Shown in pieces: positions 9,244 through 13,826 of a DNA stretch of 13,826 bases (the first letter of the stretch is position 1; each line of letters begins with the position of its first letter). The stretch comes from Schlegelella_A sp036272325 (GTDB taxonomy: Bacteria; Pseudomonadota; Gammaproteobacteria; Burkholderiales; Burkholderiaceae_C), in contig DATAYY010000118.1 of NCBI GenBank assembly GCA_036272325.1, forward strand, positions 1 to 13,826. Reading direction: 5' to 3'. A model generated the notes under the pieces. The model was not told the DNA's origin, searched no databases, and saw nothing but the letters and a program-made list of their open reading frames with translations. A program made the position numbers and the translations under genes.

Positions 9244-10004
9244 GTGCGGCGGCGGACGCAACCGTGCTTTCGGTGCGCGGCCTCGAGAAGCGGTTCGGCG
9301 GCGTCGTCGCGACCGACGGCGTCGACCTCGACGTCGTGCGCGGCGAGATCCATGCGCTCATCGGCCCCAACGGCGCCGGCAAGACGACGCTCGTCGCCCA
9401 GCTCGGCGGCCAGCTCGCGAGCGACCACGGCCGGATCGTGTTCGACGGCCATGACATCACGACGCTCGCCGCGCACGAGCGGGCGCGGCGCGGCCTGGCG
9501 CGGTCGTTCCAGACCACCCGGCTCTTTCGTAGCGCCAGCGTGCTCGACAACGTCGTGCTCGCGGTGCTCGCGGTGTCGCCGCGCAGCATGAGCGCGTGGC
9601 GATCGCTGCAGCGCGACGACGGCGTCCATGGCCGTGCGCGCCAAGCGCTCGCCGACGTCGGGCTCGACGCCAAGGCGTCCGAGCCGATCGAGCGCCTTTC
9701 GCACGGCGAGCGCCGCGCGCTTGAGGTCGCGGTGACGCTGGTGAGCCGGCCGCGGCTGATGCTGCTCGACGAGCCGATGGCCAGCATGGGCGCCGAGGAG
9801 TCGGCGCGGATCGAGCGCCTGGTCGATCGCCTGCGCGAGAGCACGACCGTCCTTCTCGTCGAGCACGACGTCGACGCCGTGTTCCGCCTCGCCGACCGCG
9901 TCTCGGTGCTGGTCGGCGGCCGCGTGATTGCGACCGGCGCGCCCGCCGCAATCCGCGGCGACGCCGCGGTGATCGCCGCCTATCTCGGCGACGAGGCAGC
10001 GTGA
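9240..10004 (+). CDS. livG: LIV-type ABC importer ATPase (LivG-like)
   Basis: A 254-residue cytoplasmic ATPase that powers the importer. Walker A is GPNGAGKTT (42-50), the Q-loop is Gln91 in SFQTTRLF, the signature is LSHGE (153-157), Walker B is LMLLDEP (173-179) with Glu178, and the switch His209 is in VEHDVD. The His in the signature replaces the commoner second Gly of LSGGQ; LivG proteins vary at this position. After Walker B it reads MASMG, where most LivG proteins have AAGLN, so the D-loop differs slightly. All catalytic residues are present and the protein should be active. The start overlaps the LivM-like stop, and the end overlaps the next GTG start as GTGA. Confidence 0.93.
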   Translation: MSAAADATVLSVRGLEKRFGGVVATDGVDLDVVRGEIHALIGPNGAGKTTLVAQLGGQLASDHGRIVFDGHDITTLAAHERARRGLARSFQTTRLFRSASVLDNVVLAVLAVSPRSMSAWRSLQRDDGVHGRARQALADVGLDAKASEPIERLSHGERRALEVAVTLVSRPRLMLLDEPMASMGAEESARIERLVDRLRESTTVLLVEHDVDAVFRLADRVSVLVGGRVIATGAPAAIRGDAAVIAAYLGDEAA

Positions 10005-10723
10005 CGGTCGACGCCGCGCCGCTGCTCGCGCTCGCCGGCGTTCACGCCGGCTACGGCGGCAGCGAGGTGCTGTTCGGCATCGACTTCGCGCTCGGGCGCG
10101 GCGAGATCGCCGGCGTCCTCGGCCGCAACGGCATGGGCAAGACGACGCTGGTGCGGACCGTGATGGGGCTGGTGCAGCCAAGCGCAGGCCGGATCGCCTT
10201 TGCCGGCCGCGACATCTCGGCCCTCGCGGCGCACCGGATCGCGCGCGCCGGAATCGCCCTCGTTCCCGAAGGTCGACAGGTGTTCGCGAACCTGAGCGTC
10301 GACGAGCACCTGGGCGCGTTCCATCGCCCCGGCCCCGAGGGCGCGACGGGTTGGTCGCCGGCGCGCGTGCTCGCGATGTTCCCGGCTCTGGCCGCGAGAC
10401 GCCGCCACTTCGGCGACCAGCTCTCGGGCGGGGAGCAGCAGATGCTCGCGATCGGCCGCGCGCTCGTCACCAATCCGCTGCTGCTCATCCTCGACGAGGC
10501 GACCGAAGGGCTTTCACCGCTCGTGCGCGAGGAGATCTGGCACGCCCTCGCGGCGCTGCGCGACGCCGGGCTGGCAATGATCGTGATCGACAAGTACGTC
10601 GAACGGCTGGTCGCGATCGGCGACCACCACGTCATCGTCGACAAGGGCCGCATCGCCTGGCGTGGCAGCTCGGCGGCGCTGGATGCCGATCGCTCGCTCT
10701 GGCACCGCCATCTCGGCGCGTAG
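10001..10723 (+). CDS. livF: LIV-type ABC importer ATPase (LivF-like)
   Basis: A 240-residue second ATPase of the importer. Walker A is GRNGMGKTT (41-49), the Q-loop is PEGRQVF (Gln93), the signature is LSGGEQQMLAIGRAL (from 141), and Walker B is LLLILDEATEGLSP with Glu166. Where most ABC ATPases have the switch histidine it reads VIDKYVERL, with Lys198 at that position. LivF proteins often lack this His (many have Gln), and a DK version is known to me from other proteobacterial LivF-like proteins, so loss of function is not implied. The GTG start at 10001 overlaps the LivG-like stop. This is the last gene of the importer operon. Confidence 0.93.
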   Translation: MTVDAAPLLALAGVHAGYGGSEVLFGIDFALGRGEIAGVLGRNGMGKTTLVRTVMGLVQPSAGRIAFAGRDISALAAHRIARAGIALVPEGRQVFANLSVDEHLGAFHRPGPEGATGWSPARVLAMFPALAARRRHFGDQLSGGEQQMLAIGRALVTNPLLLILDEATEGLSPLVREEIWHALAALRDAGLAMIVIDKYVERLVAIGDHHVIVDKGRIAWRGSSAALDADRSLWHRHLGA

Positions 10724-10738
10724 CGTCGGATCGCCAGC

Positions 10739-10754
10739 CGGCGTCCGAACGCCG
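10739..10754. terminator. GC-rich hairpin between the importer operon and the carbonic anhydrase gene
   Basis: CGGCGT (10739-10744), loop CCGA, ACGCCG (10749-10754): a perfect six-pair stem in the 50-base gap between convergent gene ends. Neither strand has a T-run after it, so it is at best a weak or Rho-assisted end point, or a structure protecting the 3' end of the mRNA. Confidence 0.3.
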
Positions 10755-10773
10755 ACCCGGACCTCGCGTCGCG

Positions 10774-11445
10774 TCAGGTCGCGATCGTCGCGTCGTAGCG
10801 GGAGCGCACGGCGCGCAGTGCCGATTCGTAAGCAGCGACGGCGTCGTCGAGCCGGCTCACCGTCATCATCAGGTCCTTCAGCAGGCCGTTGTGCAGGCGA
10901 TAGACCCAGCCGTGGACGACGACCTCCTGGCCGCGCTGCCACGCTTCCTGGACGACGGTCGTCTGGCAGACGTTGAGCGCCTGCTCGACGACGTTGAGCT
11001 CGCACAGGGCGTTGACGCGCTCGCTCTCGGGCAGCGTGGCGAGCCAGGCAGCGTGCCGATTGCGGACGTCCTGGACGTGGCGCAGCCAGTTGTCGGCCAG
11101 GCCGACGCGCCGGTCCTCCAGCGCCGCGGCGACACCGCCGCACTGCGAATGGCCGACCACGATGACGTGGTGCACCTTCAGCACGTCGACCGCAAACTGG
11201 ATGACCGAGAGACAGTTGAGGTCGGAGTGGACGACGACGTTGGCGACGTTGCGGTGGACGAACAACTCGCCCGGGGCGAGATCGACCAGGTCGTTGGCGG
11301 GAACGCGGCTGTCAGCGCAGCCGATCCAGAGGTATTGCGGCGCCTGCTGCCGCAGCAGGCTGGTGAAGAAGCCCGGCCGCGCCGACTCCATCTTGCCGGC
11401 CCAGCGGCGGTTGCTGTCGAGCAGTTCGGTCAGTCCGGTGGTCAC
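10774..11445 (-). CDS. can: Beta-class carbonic anhydrase (Can-like)
   Basis: A 223-residue cytoplasmic zinc enzyme that interconverts CO2 and bicarbonate. Zinc ligands and catalytic pair are all seen: Cys43, Asp45 and Arg47 in WIGCADSRVPAN, and His99 and Cys102 in VVGHSQCGG. ELFVHRNVANVVVHSDLNC and the C-terminal VHGWVYRLHNGLLKDL are typical of the Can/CynT branch, and the length matches. GTG 11445 is chosen because the family N-terminus (TTGLTELLDSNRRWA) begins there; 25 further open codons upstream are Arg/Pro-rich and look non-coding. No clear Shine-Dalgarno precedes it. No cyanase gene is nearby, so a role in supplying bicarbonate to carboxylases is more likely than cyanate breakdown. 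Confidence 0.94.
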   Translation of the reverse strand: MTTGLTELLDSNRRWAGKMESARPGFFTSLLRQQAPQYLWIGCADSRVPANDLVDLAPGELFVHRNVANVVVHSDLNCLSVIQFAVDVLKVHHVIVVGHSQCGGVAAALEDRRVGLADNWLRHVQDVRNRHAAWLATLPESERVNALCELNVVEQALNVCQTTVVQEAWQRGQEVVVHGWVYRLHNGLLKDLMMTVSRLDDAVAAYESALRAVRSRYDATIAT

Positions 11446-11518
11446 GGCGCGACGATACCAAGACCGGCGCCGGGGCGAAACGGCGCTCGGCTCGCGTTCA
11501 CCGGGTCGCGAGCGGATC

Positions 11519-11540
11519 ACCGTGACAGTTCAGTCACGGT
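11519..11540. promoter_or_regulatory. Perfect 8-bp inverted repeat in the divergent intergenic region
   Basis: ACCGTGAC (11519-11526), six-base spacer AGTTCA, GTCACGGT (11533-11540). It lies in the 142-base space between the carbonic anhydrase start and the nuclease start, read in opposite directions. It could be an operator for a dimeric regulator or an RNA hairpin. The part GTGACA (11522-11527) also resembles a -35 box, but no good -10 follows at the right distance. Confidence 0.4.
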
Positions 11541-11587
11541 TTCCGCGCTAGTGGGGGGCTTACCCGTTCAGCCGATTGGAGACCGCC

Positions 11588-12607
11588 ATGCGCATCCGCA
11601 CTCCTCGTGCCTTCGTTGCCTTGGGTCTTACGCTCTTCGCGACCATCGCCGCGGCGTGGCGACCCGATGGTCACCACACGGTGGGCGCGATCGCGGATCG
11701 CCTGATCTCGGCAACGCACGCCGAAGCCCAGGTGAGGACCCTCCTTGGCAACCTGTCGCTCGAGCAGGCCGCCGTCTGGGCGGACTGCGCCAAGGGCGTC
11801 GATCCGGCCAAGAACTTCGCCTACACCGCAGCAGGCAAGTACCCTGAATGCGCCCTCTACGAAACAGCCGACGGCGAGGCCGAGATGATCGACTTCGTGC
11901 GCCGGAACGCACCAGCTGTCCTCGCGTTCCGGGCGACGAGTCGTGCCACAAGCAGTACCACTACAGCGATGGAGCCATCCAGCGAAAGCAATACCACCTC
12001 GGTGATGTCGGAACCCGGCCTTTCGATGTCGTCGCCGCGGTGTCGGCGACGATCCACGTGCTGCAGGGAGATCCCGCGCCTGCACCCTTCGACATCAAGG
12101 ACCAGCGCGAAGCGCTGCTTCTCCTCGCCCACTACGTCGGCGACATCGAACAACCTCTGCACGTCGGGGCGGTCTACCTGAACCCGAGAGGCCAGGTGAT
12201 CGATCCCGACCAGGGGACGTTTGATCCGGCGACCGGCACCCAGGGCGGCAACGAGGTGACCACCATCCACGTGGCCACGAATCGCAGGAGCGAGACCTCC
12301 ATGCCACCTGGGACGACATTCCGGAGGTCCTTCAGTCGAGCCACGTGGACGCCGCCTGGTTGGCGCTGGCGCGCAAGGTGCCGGCGTCTCGCGGTCGATC
12401 TACGATTGGTCGACGTCGTGGGCCTCCGGAACATTTACTCAGGCCCGCGCCGCGGTCGCGGGACTTCAGTTCGGGCCGCAGCAGAACGGCGTGTGGACCG
12501 TTCCGTTGACCAGTCGCTACGACGACGCGATGGCGCCGATCAAGAAACGGCAGCTGACCGAAGGCGGCGCGCGACTCGCTCAGGTACTGCGGACCATCTG
12601 GCCGTGA
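11588..12607 (+). pseudogene. S1/P1-type secreted nuclease, broken by three single-base frameshifts
   Basis: Four collinear pieces rebuild one S1/P1 nuclease of about 340 residues: 11588-11911, 11914-12294, 12297-12386 and 12389-12607. Each junction needs exactly one missing base. The clearest is near 12295, where GAGACC should read GAG AAC C to give SENLHATWDD. The family is made of trinuclear-zinc, single-strand-specific nucleases acting outside the cytoplasm. The signal peptide ends at AAA, leaving the N-terminal Trp that binds zinc (WRPDGH, with His six residues in). The other zinc-binding motifs are also kept: WADC, CHKQYHY, AHYVGDIEQPLH and LHATWD. ATG 11588 has GGAG (11578-11581) six bases upstream. 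Either the gene was recently inactivated or the sequence has errors here; preserved ligands fit both. Confidence 0.8.
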
Positions 12608-12641
12608 GGGCACCGGCGAGCAAGGGCCAGGTTTCGGAGGG

Positions 12642-13769
12642 TCAGAGGGACCCGGTGCTGCCGCGACGCGATTTGACCGCCTGGGCGAGGCCGCGCAACA
12701 CCGGCTCCGTCTGCGACCACCCCAGGCAGGCATCGGTGATCGACACACCGCGCTTGAGGGGCGACCCTCGCTTCAGATCCTGACGCCCTTCCTCGAGATG
12801 GCTCTCGAGCATGACGCCGACGATTCGGCGTTCGCCACGTCCGATCCGGACTGCGACGTCGTTCGCGATCTCGATCTGCCTCAGGTAGTCCTTGCCGGCA
12901 TTGGCATGCGAGCAGTCGACCATCAATCGTTCGGTCAGCCCCGCTCGAGCGAGCGAGAGGCAGGCGGCGTTCACGCCCGCGGCATCGTAGTTGGGAGCCT
13001 TGCCACCACGCAGGATGACATGGGTGTCATCGTTGCCGCGGGTCTCGAAGACCGCCGCCTGGGCCATCTTCGTCATGCCGATGAACGCGTGGCTCGCACG
13101 GGCCGCGATCAGCGCATCGGTTGCCACCTGCACCCCGCCGTCGGTCCCGTTCTTGAAGCCGACCGGACACGAGAGTCCCGACGCGAGTTGGCGGTGAGTC
13201 TGGCTCTCGGTGGTACGAGCTCCGATCGCAGCCCAGGCGACGAGATCGGCGATGTACTGCGGTGACAAGAGGTCCAGGAACTCGGTGCCGGGCGGCACGC
13301 CGAGGGCGGCCACGTCGAGCAGGAGCTGGCGTGCCCGACGGAGTCCCTCGTTGATCCGGTAGGAACCGTCGAGCAGCGGGTCGTTGATGTATCCCTTCCA
13401 GCCAACGGTCGTGCGGGGCTTCTCGAAGTAAATGCGCATCACCGTCACGAGCTCGCCCGCGAGCTCGTCGGCGAGAGCCTTCAGCCGACCTGCGTACTCG
13501 ACCGCGTCGTCGTGGTCATGGATCGAGCACGGACCGACAACGACGAGCAAGCGGTCGTCGCGCCGTTGCAAAATCGCGGCAATCGCCTTGCGCGCCTCTT
13601 CGACGAGTGCCTGGGCGAACGCCGGAACCGGCAGCTCCTCCAGCAGCAAGGCCGGTGAGATCAGCGGCCTGACCGCCGCAATGCGAACGTCATCGATCCG
13701 GGTCGTGTCCTGGGTCGCGTCGCGCGAACCGGCCTCGCGGTCGTGCGTCGGATCATCGATGCGATTCAT
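12642..13769 (-). CDS. aroG: 3-deoxy-D-arabino-heptulosonate 7-phosphate (DAHP) synthase, class I, AroG/AroF/AroH type
   Basis: A 375-residue cytoplasmic enzyme that condenses phosphoenolpyruvate with erythrose 4-phosphate, the first step to chorismate and aromatic amino acids. Metal ligands by family alignment are Cys81 (VGPCSIHD), His288 (DCSHAN), Glu322 (MLESHLEEG) and Asp346 (SITDACLGW). Substrate-binding signatures RIYFEKPRTTVGWKG, GARTTESQ and GFKNGTDGG are intact, and it ends VKSRRGSTGSL. The part like E. coli AroG begins near residue 26 (DDVRIAAVRP), so there are about 20 extra N-terminal residues. ATG 13769 is chosen; ATG 13784 and ATG 13826 are also in frame and the frame is open to the window edge. 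I cannot say which amino acid inhibits it, so the symbol is generic. It converges on the nuclease pseudogene with a 34-base gap. Confidence 0.94.
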   Translation of the reverse strand: MNRIDDPTHDREAGSRDATQDTTRIDDVRIAAVRPLISPALLLEELPVPAFAQALVEEARKAIAAILQRRDDRLLVVVGPCSIHDHDDAVEYAGRLKALADELAGELVTVMRIYFEKPRTTVGWKGYINDPLLDGSYRINEGLRRARQLLLDVAALGVPPGTEFLDLLSPQYIADLVAWAAIGARTTESQTHRQLASGLSCPVGFKNGTDGGVQVATDALIAARASHAFIGMTKMAQAAVFETRGNDDTHVILRGGKAPNYDAAGVNAACLSLARAGLTERLMVDCSHANAGKDYLRQIEIANDVAVRIGRGERRIVGVMLESHLEEGRQDLKRGSPLKRGVSITDACLGWSQTEPVLRGLAQAVKSRRGSTGSL

Positions 13770-13826
13770 GCCTCGATTCTGCATTGCGCTGAACGGCCGC
13801 CGCCGCTCGCCACTCAGTGACGGCAT

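Noticed and set aside
11446..11520. N-terminal extension of the carbonic anhydrase frame
   Set aside because: It encodes an Arg/Pro-rich tract unlike the family N-terminus, which fits exactly from GTG 11445.
11588..12607. Programmed frameshifting to make the full nuclease
   Set aside because: Three separate shifts would be needed, with no slippery heptamer at the junctions; decay or sequence error is simpler.
12608..12660. Inverted repeats GCACCGG/CCGGTGC and GGGTC/GACCC at the convergent ends of the nuclease remnant and DAHP synthase
   Set aside because: The first has a 35-base loop, the second lies partly inside the DAHP synthase gene, and neither has a T-run, so a terminator cannot be supported.

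Overview
The window is high-GC DNA (roughly two-thirds G+C by eye) with densely packed genes, GTG/TTG starts and 1-4 base gene overlaps. Protein styles (LIV-type ABC transporter, AroG-type DAHP synthase, Can-type carbonic anhydrase, Rieske dioxygenase pair) suggest a proteobacterium, most likely a betaproteobacterium of the Burkholderiales/Rhodocyclales kind. This placement is inference from gene content. I see no tRNA, rRNA, CRISPR array, transposase or phage gene, and no gene-free stretch above 300 bases.

Layout. (1) Bases 1-985, + strand: the 3' end of a Rieske ring-hydroxylating dioxygenase alpha subunit, then its beta subunit with an unusual N-terminal extension. (2) 1062-1751, +: a secreted cupredoxin-like protein closed by an intrinsic terminator. 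(3) 4248 down to 1779, - strand: a three-gene unit joined by two ATGA overlaps, encoding a membrane histidine kinase, a DivK-like single-domain response regulator, and a periplasmic superoxide-reductase-like (SORL) protein that has lost the cysteine and last histidine of the iron site. (4) 4266-5994, +: a response regulator fused to a class III nucleotide cyclase, divergent from the kinase, followed by an isochorismatase-family hydrolase. (5) 6123-10723, +: a complete LIV-type ABC importer in the order binding protein, two permeases, two ATPases. (6) 11445 to 10774, -: a beta-carbonic anhydrase. (7) 11588-12607, +: an S1/P1-type nuclease gene broken by three single-base frameshifts. (8) 13769 to 12642, -: a DAHP synthase, first enzyme of the shikimate pathway.

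How the genes may work together. The dioxygenase, the cysteine hydrolase and the LIV-type importer fit uptake and breakdown of an organic, possibly aromatic or amide, substrate; the sequence does not identify it. The kinase, the stand-alone receiver and the receiver-cyclase form a plausible phosphorelay with cyclic-nucleotide output. The most interesting element is the translational coupling of this two-component pair to a cofactor-site-degenerate SORL protein in the periplasm, where the kinase's sensor domain is predicted to lie. The carbonic anhydrase, nuclease remnant and DAHP synthase look like unrelated housekeeping or accessory genes.
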